NCBI RefSeq assembly: GCF_020667835.1
Contig: NZ_JAFMPR010000009.1
Location: 1-64,000, forward strand
DNA from: Roseibaca sp. Y0-43
GTDB taxonomy: Bacteria; Pseudomonadota; Alphaproteobacteria; Rhodobacterales; Rhodobacteraceae
Direction: 5' to 3'
DNA: 64,000 nt
The position numbers and the translations under genes are program-made. Positions 10,256 to 19,251 of this stretch are shown in pieces. The notes under the pieces were generated by a model. That model searched no databases and was not told where the DNA came from. It was given only the letters and a program-made list of their open reading frames with translations. Position 1 is the stretch's first letter. Every line of letters begins with the position of its first letter.

Positions 10256-11010
10256 CGTTGGACATCATCACCTCGGACGCGCTACAGCCCTTTCGGCACG
10301 GGTTTTTCACCCGGCGCGGTGGGGCATCCTCGGGCATTTTCGCGGGGCTGAATTGCGGCACCGGGTCTTCCGACCAAAGCGACAGCGTGCGTATGAACCG
10401 CGCCCGCGTGGCAGAGGCGATGCAGGTTCCAACCGACGCGCTTGTCACCGTGCATCAGGTGCATTCAGCCGATGTGGCCAGCGTGAACGCAGCGCTTGGC
10501 GATGACGAGCGCCCGCGCGCCGACGCGGTCGTGACCGCCACACCGGGGCTGGCGCTGGCCATCCTGACCGCCGATTGCCAGCCGGTCCTGTTCGCCGACC
10601 GCGATGCGGGCGTGATCGGCGCGGCCCATGCGGGCTGGCGCGGCGCGCTGGACGGCGTGCTGGAACAGACGATAGACGCGATGATCGCGCTTGGCGCCCA
10701 ACGCGAGCGCATCACCGCGGTGATCGGCCCCTGCATCAGCCAACGCAACTACGAGGTCGGGCAGGATTTTCTGGAAAAGTTCCTCGACGAAGACCCCGAC
10801 CACATGCGCCATTTCGTCAATGGCGAATGCGGGCGCTACCAGTTCGACCTGCCGGGCTTTGGTCTGGCCCGTCTGCGCGCGGCGGGGGTCGATGCGCATT
10901 GGACCGGGCATTGCACCTATGCCGACCCGGCGGCATTCTATTCCTACCGCCGGTCCTGCCACGAAGGGCAGGCCGATTACGGGCGGCTGATTTCGGTCAT
11001 TCGCCTGTAG
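10252..11010 (+). CDS. pgeF: Peptidoglycan editing factor PgeF (laccase-domain, YfiH-like)
   Basis: A 252-residue cytoplasmic protein of the multicopper-polyphenol-oxidase/YfiH fold. The start is GTG 10252, overlapping the midA stop. Conserved segments are [48 protein letters not shown] and [13 protein letters not shown], which carry the His/Cys active-site residues. In E. coli PgeF removes L-Ser wrongly added to UDP-MurNAc in place of L-Ala. Relatives also act as purine nucleoside phosphorylases. The last 14 bases overlap the convergent YbdK-type gene. Confidence 0.88.
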   Translation: MTLDIITSDALQPFRHGFFTRRGGASSGIFAGLNCGTGSSDQSDSVRMNRARVAEAMQVPTDALVTVHQVHSADVASVNAALGDDERPRADAVVTATPGLALAILTADCQPVLFADRDAGVIGAAHAGWRGALDGVLEQTIDAMIALGAQRERITAVIGPCISQRNYEVGQDFLEKFLDEDPDHMRHFVNGECGRYQFDLPGFGLARLRAAGVDAHWTGHCTYADPAAFYSYRRSCHEGQADYGRLISVIRL

Positions 11011-12139
11011 CGTCCAGCCCCGCGCTGAATTCGCCCATCAGGGACCGCACCACGGCGCGCAGGGCTTCGGCCTGATCCGCGCTATCGGCCACGGCCTGCG
11101 CATGAACGGCGCGCTGCCGCTCGGCGCTGGTGCCTTGGGCGACGATGTCCTGCGCCGCGCGCAACTCGTTCAGGCAGCCCAAGGCCATGGCATCTGCGTC
11201 CAGCAGATCAATCAACTCGGCCACCAATTCGCCCATCGGCACAAGCGCGCCGCGCCCAATGTCCAAGAGCCCTTCGCGCGGGCCATAGCGTTGCGCCCGC
11301 CAGCGATTCTCGGCGATCAGGAAGCGGTCATAGATGCGCCAGCGTTGGTTGCGGCGGCGCAGCTCGACCAGCATCCGGGTGATGGATTGCACCATCGCGG
11401 CGATGGTCAGCGTATGCTCCATGATCGGCATGACATCGCAAATCCGCGCCTCGATGGTCGGAAAGCGGGCCGAAGGGCGAATATCCCACCAGATTTTCGA
11501 CGTGTCCTCGATCAGCCCCGCGCCGATCAGCATATCGACCGAGCGGCGATATTCGGCATATGAGATGAAATCAGGCGGTAGGCCCGTGCGCGGCAAATTG
11601 TCGAACACGCTTAGTCGGTAGCTATTGAGCCCGGTATCCTGCCCGCCCCAGAACGGCGAGGAGGTGGACAGCGCCAGCAGATGCGGCAGGAAATAGCTGA
11701 TCTGGCGCATGATATCCATGCGCAAATCGTCATCCGGCAGGCCCACATGCACATGCGTGCCGCAGATCAGCATCCGCCGCACCACGCCACCCAGATCGCG
11801 GGCCAGATCGTCATAGCGGGGCTTTTCGGTGTGCTTGCGCGATTGCCAATCGGCAAACGGGTGGCAGGACACCGCCAAGGGCGCCATGCCGTATTGCGCG
11901 GCGCAAGCGGCAATCGTGCGGCGCAGATGGCCCAGATCGGCGCGCGCCTCGGCCACGCTTTCGCAAATACCGGTGCCGACTTCGATCTGACAGGCTAGAA
12001 ATTCGGGCGAGACCTGATCGCCAAGCGCCTGCGCGCAGTCGCGCATCAGCGCATCGGGCACATCGACCAGCGCGCAGGTCTCGGCATCGACCAGCAGGTA
12101 TTCTTCTTCGATGCCAAGCGTGTATTCGGGCTGTGCCAT
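10997..12139 (-). CDS. YbdK-family carboxylate-amine ligase (glutamate-cysteine ligase 2 fold)
   Basis: A 380-residue enzyme of the GCS2 family. It opens with the characteristic [13 protein letters not shown], in which the Glu residues bind Mg-ATP, followed by [22 protein letters not shown] and [20 protein letters not shown]. coli YbdK has weak gamma-glutamylcysteine ligase activity, and its natural substrate is unclear. The gene converges on pgeF with a 14-base overlap and is divergent from the DUF3445 gene with only 80 bases between the starts. Confidence 0.88.
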   Translation of the reverse strand: MAQPEYTLGIEEEYLLVDAETCALVDVPDALMRDCAQALGDQVSPEFLACQIEVGTGICESVAEARADLGHLRRTIAACAAQYGMAPLAVSCHPFADWQSRKHTEKPRYDDLARDLGGVVRRMLICGTHVHVGLPDDDLRMDIMRQISYFLPHLLALSTSSPFWGGQDTGLNSYRLSVFDNLPRTGLPPDFISYAEYRRSVDMLIGAGLIEDTSKIWWDIRPSARFPTIEARICDVMPIMEHTLTIAAMVQSITRMLVELRRRNQRWRIYDRFLIAENRWRAQRYGPREGLLDIGRGALVPMGELVAELIDLLDADAMALGCLNELRAAQDIVAQGTSAERQRAVHAQAVADSADQAEALRAVVRSLMGEFSAGLDATGE

Positions 12140-12219
12140 GGGGCCATGCTGCCGCGAAATCCGCCCTTGCGCAAGAAATTGCTGTGGCGGGGCGAGCGCG
12201 GGCGCGGTAGCGATGGGGC

Positions 12220-12996
12220 ATGATCCTGAACGCGCGCCTGCCTTTTGCCCCTTGGGTGGACCCTGCCCGCCGCCGCTTGCCGGGTGTGATGCCCTTGGCG
12301 CGGGACGAATGGCTACTGATCTCGGACGCTTACGCGGCGCAGATGGCAGAACGCGCGCGGCTTTTGGCAGATCGCCCCGCCGAGGTGACGGCCTGCTTGG
12401 CCGAAGCCGAAGATGCGGCGGCGGAACTGTTGGCGACCGTTCTGGGCGACCTGCCCGCCTTGGGCTTCACGTGCGACGGTCCGCGCATCACATGCCCCGA
12501 TGGGCGCAGAGTGGACCTGTCCGCCCTGCCCCCGCTTCATGCGCTAGGGCTGCTGGTGCAAGAAGATTTCTGCATCCTGCAAAAGCGTGATGGCGCGGAC
12601 GAGCATGTGTTGACGGGCGCGGTGCTGTGTTTTCCGTCCAGCTGGACGCTGGCGCAGAAACTGGGCCGCCCGCTTCTGCGTATTCACGCCCCGGTCGAAA
12701 GCTATGATAGCCAGATGGGCGCGCGGGTGCAGCGGATGTTCGACGCGATCCGCCCGGAACAGCCGCTCTGGCGCGCCAACCTGCTGCGCTACACCAACGC
12801 CGCGCTTTACCAGCCACGCCAAGAATACGCGCCCAAGGACAAGCGCGACGATGGCGATTTCATCCGCTCGGAACGGCAATGCCTGCTGCGCTTGGCCCAA
12901 AGCCGGGCGGTGGTGTTTTCGATCCACACCGCTCAGGTACGGCGGGCGGATCTGACCAAGGCGCAAGCGCAAGCGCTGGCCGAAATTCTGGATTAA
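12220..12996 (+). CDS. DUF3445 haem-dependent oxidative N-demethylase-like protein
   Basis: A 258-residue protein of the DUF3445 family. Members studied elsewhere bind haem b in a PAS-like fold and oxidatively N-demethylate secondary amines such as dimethylamine. Family stretches are [50 protein letters not shown] and [12 protein letters not shown], with [20 protein letters not shown] near the end. The length fits the short subfamily, in which redox partners are separate. No partner reductase or DMG-dehydrogenase-like subunit is adjacent, so activity here is inferred from family only. The stop overlaps the next minus-strand stop by four bases. Confidence 0.78.
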   Translation: MILNARLPFAPWVDPARRRLPGVMPLARDEWLLISDAYAAQMAERARLLADRPAEVTACLAEAEDAAAELLATVLGDLPALGFTCDGPRITCPDGRRVDLSALPPLHALGLLVQEDFCILQKRDGADEHVLTGAVLCFPSSWTLAQKLGRPLLRIHAPVESYDSQMGARVQRMFDAIRPEQPLWRANLLRYTNAALYQPRQEYAPKDKRDDGDFIRSERQCLLRLAQSRAVVFSIHTAQVRRADLTKAQAQALAEILD

Positions 12997-13289
12997 CGCA
13001 GGCTGGGGCCAGAGGCGAGCAGCCGCGCGCGATCGGATGCCGCGATGACCGGGCCGCGCAGGCGGGCGGCGCGCGCTCGCAGAGCGGCGGCACGGGCTTG
13101 GGGGGCGGCGGCAAGGCTGACGGCGGTCAGGCTTTCGGGGCGTGCGGCTTGGTCAAGCAGGCCCGAAATCGGCACAAGGCTGGGGGCTGCGCCCTGCGCC
13201 TGCCGGTCGGCGGGCGGCAGGTCAGGGCTGGTCACGCAGGCGGCAAGCCCGGTGCAAAGGCAAAACAGCAAACTGGCGCGGCGCGGCAT
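12993..13289 (-). CDS. Small predicted lipoprotein
   Basis: A 98-residue protein with a signal MPRRASLLFCLCTGLAACVT, where LAAC is a usable lipobox giving a lipidated Cys at about residue 18. The remainder is Ala/Arg-rich, with one likely helix (QARAAALRARAARLRG). No family recognised. It lies downstream of the TadE/TadG-like genes on the same strand, separated from them by a hairpin at 13337-13368. Coding status rests on the lipoprotein start and the tidy convergent end. Confidence 0.55.
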   Translation of the reverse strand: MPRRASLLFCLCTGLAACVTSPDLPPADRQAQGAAPSLVPISGLLDQAARPESLTAVSLAAAPQARAAALRARAARLRGPVIAASDRARLLASGPSLR

Positions 13290-13336
13290 GGCATGGTCCG
13301 TTGGCGAGGCTGGCTTACCCTAGCCTTGGAACGACA

Positions 13337-13368
13337 CGGGGCGCAAGGCGATCTTGCCCTGCGCCCCG
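13337..13368 (-). terminator. GC-rich hairpin after the TadE/G-like genes
   Basis: CGGGGCGCA and TGCGCCCCG form a perfect 9-bp stem around a 14-nt loop, 25 bases past the stop of the long TadE-like gene. There is no clear U-run, so it could be a weak terminator or an mRNA-stabilising hairpin. Confidence 0.4.
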
Positions 13369-13392
13369 GTCTGTTTGCCGGTGGGGAAATTG

Positions 13393-15252
13393 TCAGTAAT
13401 GCTCGAACAGAATGTCGGCTTGACAGGTGCCCTGACTGTAGCGCCCACCCCAGATGATGTAGGTTCCGCTTTGTGCATGAGCCAGTTCCAGCCCAGCATT
13501 CCAGCCAAATCCTCTAAGGTCGTCGACCCAGAACCACTGGCCGTTGGGGTCGCGCATCAGCAACACGGCATCGCATTCCGCGCCATTGGCCCCGTCATCG
13601 GTGCGAATGCGGAAGCGGTTATTGTCCCAGTTGCCGGTGTCGTTTTCATATTCCAGAACCATCAGCGGCGAGGCGTTGAAAAAGCCATAGCCGTCACTGC
13701 GGCAGTTCCTCATCTGCGTATCCCCGCCGAAGGTGCGGCGCATCGGGATCGCACCGCCCCACAGGTCGTAATTGCCCAAGGACAGGGTATCTGCCGGGTT
13801 GTTGTTCACGAAACAGCCGGAATGCACCGGAAAGCCGGTCAAGCTATCGGTTCCAATCAGGGTAGCACGGTCGGGCACCCAGCGGTCGGGGTCTTGCGAC
13901 CCGGCAACAGCGCTGAGGGACATGCCGCCGAAACCGAAGGATTCATTGTCGAGGCCTTCGCTTGTGTTGGCAACGAAACCGATGCTGATCGTTTGCGCCG
14001 GATCGACGATACGAATCGACAAGGACCAAATCTGGTCCATCCAGTAATCCCCGTCGATATCGACCGCAGTTTCAACAGGTTCCAGTGTGACGCGGACGCG
14101 ACCATGTGCAGTATGGACCAAGCTTTCCCGAGCGCGCTCCGTAACCCCCCAAGGGTTGACTGCAAACGGCTCCAGCGCGACGACCTCGCCATTGACGGTG
14201 ATTCCGAGCGTCTCGCCCTCCGGCAAGTTCCAATTCCGATCGAAACCATCCCACGAGCCAAGGATGACCAAATCGAAATGGTAATCCGCCTGCGACATGG
14301 TCTGGCTGAACGTATTGGTAAAGGTGACGGGGCTGGTGCGGGTTTCATTGCCGAACGGACCCAGATAGCTGTTGCCCGCCGCGTTGCTACCGGCCGCCGC
14401 GGTTGTTTGCGTGCTGGACCAGCCGTCGTTCACACCCGCCGAAAAATCCGTGACCGACACCACATCGACCGTGTCGCCGGGGTCAACCGGGTCCACCGGG
14501 TCGGTAATGTCCCCCTCGGGGTCGCTGACCGGGTCCGAGGGCGTGCCGTCAAATTCCGAGAAATCCGGCGGAACCGCGTCGATCGCGCCTTCGAAATTGA
14601 TGAAGGGCGAGAAGCGCGGGCGCACCACGGCAATCGGGCTGAGGCGGCTGTTCTCCAGCAGGTCGAAGCCAAGGAAAATGCCGCGCGTGGGCGCTTGCCA
14701 CATGGTGAAGCTTTCGACCAAGATCAGCGCCTCACCCGGCATGACCGGCGGGATACGCTGGTGCAGGTCGGCGACCGGCGTCTGGGTAAAGCCGGAAATC
14801 AGGTTCTCGCCTTCCATGCCGTCCATGGCTTCTTGCAGCATGGCATATTCGCCGCTCGCCATAAGCTGGAAAGCGTTGTCGGGCAGCGGGTTCATGCCGC
14901 GCGTGCCATAGGACCACAGCACCATCGGCTCATCCGCGTCGCGGTCCCACACCACAGAGGTCACGCGCAGGCGCGACAATTCCTCGCCCCCGGTCAGGAA
15001 GTCATACACGTCGTTCATGCCTTCCAGGTATTCGGTCGTCAGAATGGTCGTGTTGCGCGAAATGGCGTCGGCCACATGCAGCGCCGCCGCCTGCGCTTGC
15101 GTGCGCGCGCGGTAGGCGTCGTTGAAGATCATGGTCGCGAAAAAGGCCCAAAGCAGCATGGGCAGAACCAGCACCAGTTCCACGGTAATGGCGGCGCGGG
15201 CATCTTGCGCGAAAAGCCGCAGGCGCAAGAAAAAGGCGTTAGCTAGGTTCAT
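13393..15252 (-). CDS. TadE-like pseudopilin with a long C-terminal beta-rich extension
   Basis: A 619-residue protein. Residues about 17-45 (DARAAITVELVLVLPMLLWA) carry the TadE-type motif: small residues, a Glu and then one membrane segment, as in Flp-associated minor pseudopilins. TadE proteins are usually 150-250 residues. Here a linker rich in Asp/Pro/Val (DPVSDPEGDITDPVDPVDPG, about residues 245-265) leads into about 350 residues of predicted beta-sandwich character ending in FEHY, with several Cys in the last 150. It overlaps the preceding tadE by 14 bases. It is probably anchored in the inner membrane with the extension outside. The function of the extension is unknown. Confidence 0.75.
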   Translation of the reverse strand: MNLANAFFLRLRLFAQDARAAITVELVLVLPMLLWAFFATMIFNDAYRARTQAQAAALHVADAISRNTTILTTEYLEGMNDVYDFLTGGEELSRLRVTSVVWDRDADEPMVLWSYGTRGMNPLPDNAFQLMASGEYAMLQEAMDGMEGENLISGFTQTPVADLHQRIPPVMPGEALILVESFTMWQAPTRGIFLGFDLLENSRLSPIAVVRPRFSPFINFEGAIDAVPPDFSEFDGTPSDPVSDPEGDITDPVDPVDPGDTVDVVSVTDFSAGVNDGWSSTQTTAAAGSNAAGNSYLGPFGNETRTSPVTFTNTFSQTMSQADYHFDLVILGSWDGFDRNWNLPEGETLGITVNGEVVALEPFAVNPWGVTERARESLVHTAHGRVRVTLEPVETAVDIDGDYWMDQIWSLSIRIVDPAQTISIGFVANTSEGLDNESFGFGGMSLSAVAGSQDPDRWVPDRATLIGTDSLTGFPVHSGCFVNNNPADTLSLGNYDLWGGAIPMRRTFGGDTQMRNCRSDGYGFFNASPLMVLEYENDTGNWDNNRFRIRTDDGANGAECDAVLLMRDPNGQWFWVDDLRGFGWNAGLELAHAQSGTYIIWGGRYSQGTCQADILFEHY

Positions 15253-15781
15253 TGACGAAAATCCCCCGAGACGCGATCACGTAATCACCGTCAGGATTGA
15301 TCGGCATCGCGTTGAAAAAACCGGTGAGCCGGATGAACGGGTTGGCCGAGACACAGGTCTTGATAAGCATCAATTCCTGCGCCGCGCCGCCAGAGCCGGG
15401 GTTGAAGGCCACGGCGGGCGTGAGCGCCAGCTCGCGGTTCACGCAGCGCACAGGGTCATTCAGCCCGGTGAAATTGGTAGTGTCGATCGGTTGCATTTCG
15501 ACCGCGATATTGTCGTGGCAATCGGAAAACAGGATCGCGCGGTCACAGATCAGTTGCGCCATGGTGACAGAGCCGTCGCTGGGCACCCGGCCCAAGCGCA
15601 CCTCGCGCACCGCCATGTCCACCGCGCGGTCCAGCATGACCTGGCGCAGCATGGTGATACCCGTGTCGACCGACGCGAAGAACAGAGTCAGGACAAAGGG
15701 CACGACGACGACGAATTCGACGGTGACAGCGCCATCCTGGCGCGTGGCCCATGATCGAAGGAAGTGACTGACACGCTTCAT
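15239..15781 (-). CDS. TadE-family pseudopilin
   Basis: A 180-residue protein with the TadE signature (RQDGAVTVEFVVVVPFVLTL, residues about 14-33): short basic leader, Gly-Ala, Glu at +5 and a single membrane helix. Four Cys in the exported part may form disulfides (CDRAILFSDC, CVNRE, KTCVSA). TadE/TadF proteins are minor pseudopilins of tight-adherence (Flp) systems. The gene ends inside the start of the long TadE-like gene, so the two are likely co-translated. No prepilin peptidase or Flp pilin gene is visible nearby. Confidence 0.82.
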   Translation of the reverse strand: MKRVSHFLRSWATRQDGAVTVEFVVVVPFVLTLFFASVDTGITMLRQVMLDRAVDMAVREVRLGRVPSDGSVTMAQLICDRAILFSDCHDNIAVEMQPIDTTNFTGLNDPVRCVNRELALTPAVAFNPGSGGAAQELMLIKTCVSANPFIRLTGFFNAMPINPDGDYVIASRGIFVNEPS

Positions 15782-15898
15782 GGTCTTACCTGTTCACACT
15801 CTTGGCCCGGACTGTCGGGCCTGTAGGTCTTGAAATCTAACGCGGCATTGCGGCCCTATCGGCGCGCAAAAATGGCAAAATCGGGGTTTTGGCGGATT

Positions 15899-15931
15899 GA
15901 CCCGGCGCAGGCGTTCGGCCCGCGCCGGGTC
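15899..15931 (-). terminator. Hairpin after the first TadG paralogue
   Basis: GACCCGGCGC and GCGCCGGGTC form a perfect 10-bp stem with a 13-nt loop just past the stop at 15940. A T-rich tract is not directly adjacent. It could terminate or attenuate transcription before tadE. Confidence 0.5.
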
Positions 15932-15939
15932 TGATGGCG

Positions 15940-17502
15940 CTATTCGATCAGGCGCAGCGCCTGCACCTGAACATGCGTGGCAATCGCGTCGAAAGAGGCG
16001 ATCAGCTCTTCCCCGCCGGTGTTGAAGAAGTGACCGGGCGAAGAGGCGCATTCGGCCAACAGGTCGATCCCGCCCTGCGGGGCTTCGAACGACACGGTGT
16101 AGACCGTCACGTCATTGGCGCGCAGACCTTCGCAGACTGCAAGCGTGTTGTCGTCTTGCGTGTCGCGGTTGAAGCGTGCGCCACAGCAGTTCTGACCGTC
16201 GGTCAGCAGCACCATGACCCGCGCGACATTGGGCTCGTCCCAGTCAAAGGGGCGGCCGCGCATGGATTCGGGCAATTGGCCTGCATCCACCAACGCGTCG
16301 ATGAAGGGGCGCATATCCGGGTCCAGAAGCATCGCCCCGAACCGTGCACCAAGGTCGATAGAGGTGGTGCCGCGCGTGGTGATCGCATCGACATAGCCCT
16401 CGAAGGCGGTCAGGTCATTGACCATGGGGCGCACTTCGTAAGCGGCATTGGTCGGGCAATTCACACGGGTTGCTTCGGCGTTGCGGCTATTTTGGCCGAC
16501 GGACGCATAGGGTTCGGTGCTGGCACCGTTCTGGAACGGCGGCGGTGTGCCCCCAACGCCCCAGCCGTTGCCGTTGGTGCTACCATTGCCGTTGCTGCCA
16601 CCGACACCAACGCTAACGCCAACACCGCCAACACTGACTCCAACGCCAATACCGTTGCTATTGCCGTTTCCGTTGTTGCCGCTGTTGCCGGGGCTTCCGC
16701 CGTCTTGGAACGGCGGCGGTGTGCCACCAACGCCCCAACCGTTGCCATTGCTGGGCGCAGGCGGGCCGTTTCCGGCGCGCACATCCGCCCAGTCGTCGAA
16801 TTCCATACAAGCGCCCGTGCCATCCACGCGCAGCATGTGGTTCAACATGCCCGGCGTCGGCAGCACCCAGGAATCGTAGGTGACAAGCGAGATCGACACG
16901 AGGTCGGGGTCAGACGTGGTCAGGATCTGGTTCGCGAAGGATTTCGCGGCAAGCTTCATCTCTTCAAGGCGCGTGTTCCCGGTAGAGGTCATGGACCCCA
17001 TCGACCCGGACGCATCCAGCACCATGACGATTTCCAGCTTGGTCGGCCCGCCCCGCCCTTCGACGGCAGCGGCCGGTGCGGACATGGCCAGCTGGTCCAC
17101 ACCCGACATGCGCAGGAACATCGTCTCCATCGGGGCTTCGGGCGTCACGCGCACAACACGGCCGGTTTCCGGCGTATCGGTCACGGAAATGCGGCCTTGG
17201 GAATACTGACCCAAACCTTCGGCATCGAAATAGGCTTGCGCCAGTTCCACGGGCGTCAAGGTCGTGTTGTTGTTCATCAACGATGTCGCGGCCAGAACCG
17301 CACGGTCCGACGTGCCTTGCAGGCGCACGCGTTCATTCTCGTAGCGCATGACATCGACGGCCAGACCGCTGACCATCAGCATCATGACGAAGATAATCAG
17401 GCCCAGCACGATGATCGCGCCGTCTTGTGCGCGGGCGAACCCGGCAGCCAGCCCTTGCGCCTTGCGGGCGGCGATACTTCCAATACTCGTAATCCGTTTC
17501 AT
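15940..17502 (-). CDS. TadG-like protein with von Willebrand factor A domain (paralogue 1)
   Basis: A 520-residue protein. ATG 17502 is chosen because AGAGG lies upstream and MKRITSIGS starts the usual basic leader. A TadG-type membrane segment (DGAIIVLGLIIFVMMLMVSG) comes first, then a TadE/G-like region and a VWA domain with the metal-site motif VLDASGSMG. Later conserved parts are VMVLLTDGQNCC and SSPGHFFN. Between the metal-site strand and the rest sits a Gly/Asn-rich insert (about residues 250-325) flanked by two copies of NGNGWGVGGTPPPFQ; it is absent from the neighbour at 17.7 kb. Probably inner-membrane anchored and exposed to the periplasm or cell surface, with a role in adhesion or pilus assembly. 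Confidence 0.8.
   Translation of the reverse strand: MKRITSIGSIAARKAQGLAAGFARAQDGAIIVLGLIIFVMMLMVSGLAVDVMRYENERVRLQGTSDRAVLAATSLMNNNTTLTPVELAQAYFDAEGLGQYSQGRISVTDTPETGRVVRVTPEAPMETMFLRMSGVDQLAMSAPAAAVEGRGGPTKLEIVMVLDASGSMGSMTSTGNTRLEEMKLAAKSFANQILTTSDPDLVSISLVTYDSWVLPTPGMLNHMLRVDGTGACMEFDDWADVRAGNGPPAPSNGNGWGVGGTPPPFQDGGSPGNSGNNGNGNSNGIGVGVSVGGVGVSVGVGGSNGNGSTNGNGWGVGGTPPPFQNGASTEPYASVGQNSRNAEATRVNCPTNAAYEVRPMVNDLTAFEGYVDAITTRGTTSIDLGARFGAMLLDPDMRPFIDALVDAGQLPESMRGRPFDWDEPNVARVMVLLTDGQNCCGARFNRDTQDDNTLAVCEGLRANDVTVYTVSFEAPQGGIDLLAECASSPGHFFNTGGEELIASFDAIATHVQVQALRLIE
16526..16750. repeat. Imperfect 51-bp direct duplication inside the TadG paralogue
   Basis: The segments 16526-16576 and 16700-16750 are nearly identical, with five mismatches by eye over 51 bases. 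They are separated by 123 bases of low-complexity Gly/Asn/Val/Ser coding sequence. Both are in frame and encode NGNGWGVGGTPPPFQ(D/N)G. The offset of 174 bases is a multiple of three, so a duplication or deletion between the copies would keep the frame. Confidence 0.85.
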
Positions 17503-17680
17503 GGCTAATACCTCTAAACTGGCCAACCTGCGCGAACCGCAAGCTGGAATGAGCAGCATCCATCTCTCTAGATACGTGGCTCAAATGGCTTTTCTGGGGC
17601 GCTGGCGGGGCGAAATATGGCGGGATTTTGGCGGTCTGGTGGCGCGTTGCCGGCCTTTGCCGACAGTTTTGCCGACCGGC

Positions 17681-18997
17681 CTAATGCACCAGCCTTAACG
17701 AGGTCGTTCGGATATGCGTGGCAATCGCCTCGAACGAATAGACAAGGTCATCAATGGTGCTGTTGAAGAAATGCCCCGGCGAGGATGCGCAAGCCTGCAT
17801 CACGTCGATCCCGGCCTGCGGCGCGGCGAAGGCGACGGAATAGATAATCACGCCCTGCGCTTTGATGGCGTCACAGGTCGCGATGGTCGCGGCGTCCATC
17901 TCTGCGCGCGTTGCGTAGCGGTTCCAATAATAGCCTTCGTTGAAGCAACAGTTTTCACCATCGGTCATCACGACGATTGCCTTGGTCGCGCGGTCATCGG
18001 TCCAGTCGGCCGGGTAGGCTTGGAACCGCGCGTCCAGATCGCCGCTGGCCACCAGCGCAGAGGTGATGGGGCGAATGCTGGGGTCCAGCAGCATGGCGGC
18101 GGTGCGGATACCCAAGTCGATATGCGTTTGTCCGTAGCGCGACAATTGCGCAATGGCATCTACCGCATCGGCATGGCTGTCAACAAAGGGGGATACACGC
18201 GCCATGATGTAGTCAGGCGCGGGCCGGACAATGCAATTCTGCCGGAACATGGGCGCGTTCAGACTGTCGACGACATTGGTGATGTCGACCCAATCATGGC
18301 ACCAGTCATTCTCGACCACAGGGGCGGGCGATGGTCCGACATTCGTGAAATGGTCCAGCCAGCCTTCGGGCAACCAAACCTGCGTGGAATAGGGCACGAT
18401 GCTGAGCGCAAGGCTCTCTTCCGGGCGCCCGTCCGCAAGGCTTCGCGAAAAGCGCTCCGCGGCGGCGCGCAGGGTGGGCATCATGGCCGAATCGTCCATC
18501 GAGGTGGACACGTCCAGCACCAGCGCCACTTCCAGCGTCAGCTTGTCCAGCCCTTCGCCTGCGGCGGCGGGTGCGGACACCCCCAACCCCGACACCCCGC
18601 CCAGACGCAGGAACATGGTATCCATCGACGCCTCTGGCGCGACCGTGACCACGCGGCCCGATTCGTTATTGCCCGACACGGAAATTCGGCCCTGCGAGTA
18701 GGCGCCAAGCCCCTCGGCCTCGAAATAGGCCTGCGCCAGTTCCTCGGGGGACATGGTGGTGTTGTTGTTCATCAGCGACGCCGCCGCCAGCACCGCCCGG
18801 TCAGAGGTGCCCTGCAGGCGCACGCGGTCGTTTTCATAGCGCATGGTGTCGACCGCGAAGCCGCCGACCATCAGCATCAGCACGAAGATAATCAGCCCTA
18901 GAACGATGATCGCGCCGCTTTCGTCGCGGGCATGGCGTTGCAGGGCGCGGCTGATACGGGGGAACGGGCGAAACGGGATCGAGGGAAACCGGGACAT
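17681..18997 (-). CDS. TadG-like protein with von Willebrand factor A domain (paralogue 2)
   Basis: A 438-residue protein from ATG 18997, preceded by GGTGAG. An ATG at 19009 and a longer open frame exist upstream, but they encode a Cys/Arg-rich stretch unlike a leader. Layout is basic N-terminus, membrane segment (SGAIIVLGLIIFVLMLMVGG), TadE/G-like region (VDTMRYENDRVRLQGTSDRA, close to paralogue 1), then a VWA domain with VLDVSTSMDD, AIVVMTDGENCC and CASSPGHFFN. It lacks the Gly/Asn insert of paralogue 1. The two genes are clearly a tandem duplication that has diverged. Confidence 0.8.
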   Translation of the reverse strand: MSRFPSIPFRPFPRISRALQRHARDESGAIIVLGLIIFVLMLMVGGFAVDTMRYENDRVRLQGTSDRAVLAAASLMNNNTTMSPEELAQAYFEAEGLGAYSQGRISVSGNNESGRVVTVAPEASMDTMFLRLGGVSGLGVSAPAAAGEGLDKLTLEVALVLDVSTSMDDSAMMPTLRAAAERFSRSLADGRPEESLALSIVPYSTQVWLPEGWLDHFTNVGPSPAPVVENDWCHDWVDITNVVDSLNAPMFRQNCIVRPAPDYIMARVSPFVDSHADAVDAIAQLSRYGQTHIDLGIRTAAMLLDPSIRPITSALVASGDLDARFQAYPADWTDDRATKAIVVMTDGENCCFNEGYYWNRYATRAEMDAATIATCDAIKAQGVIIYSVAFAAPQAGIDVMQACASSPGHFFNSTIDDLVYSFEAIATHIRTTSLRLVH

Positions 18998-19251
18998 GAC
19001 ACTCACCATGGCAAACAGGCTATGCCCCCGCAGAAGAGCGGTTGCATGATACAGTCTTGTCGTATCGCCGCAGAACACGGCAGGATTCGGGCAACAGCAA
19101 GGCAGATTGCGGCAAGTGCAGGCAACTGCGCGCATTACCCGACCAGGCCCGCGGAGCTGCCACGCCGGGGTTTCGCTGCGGCGTTTACCTGTTACTCTCC
19201 GAATCAATGTAGCAATATGCCGCAGCCACCGCGTTCATCTGGGAGGATTTC

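Noticed and set aside
17640-17680. Short direct repeat GTCGGCAAA after the second TadG gene as a mobile-element trace
   Set aside because: Two 9-base copies 11 bases apart in GC-rich spacer DNA are not enough, and nothing else suggests an insertion.
13393-18997. Calling the TadE/TadG genes a complete tight-adherence pilus locus
   Set aside because: No pilin, ATPase, secretin, platform or peptidase genes are next to them.
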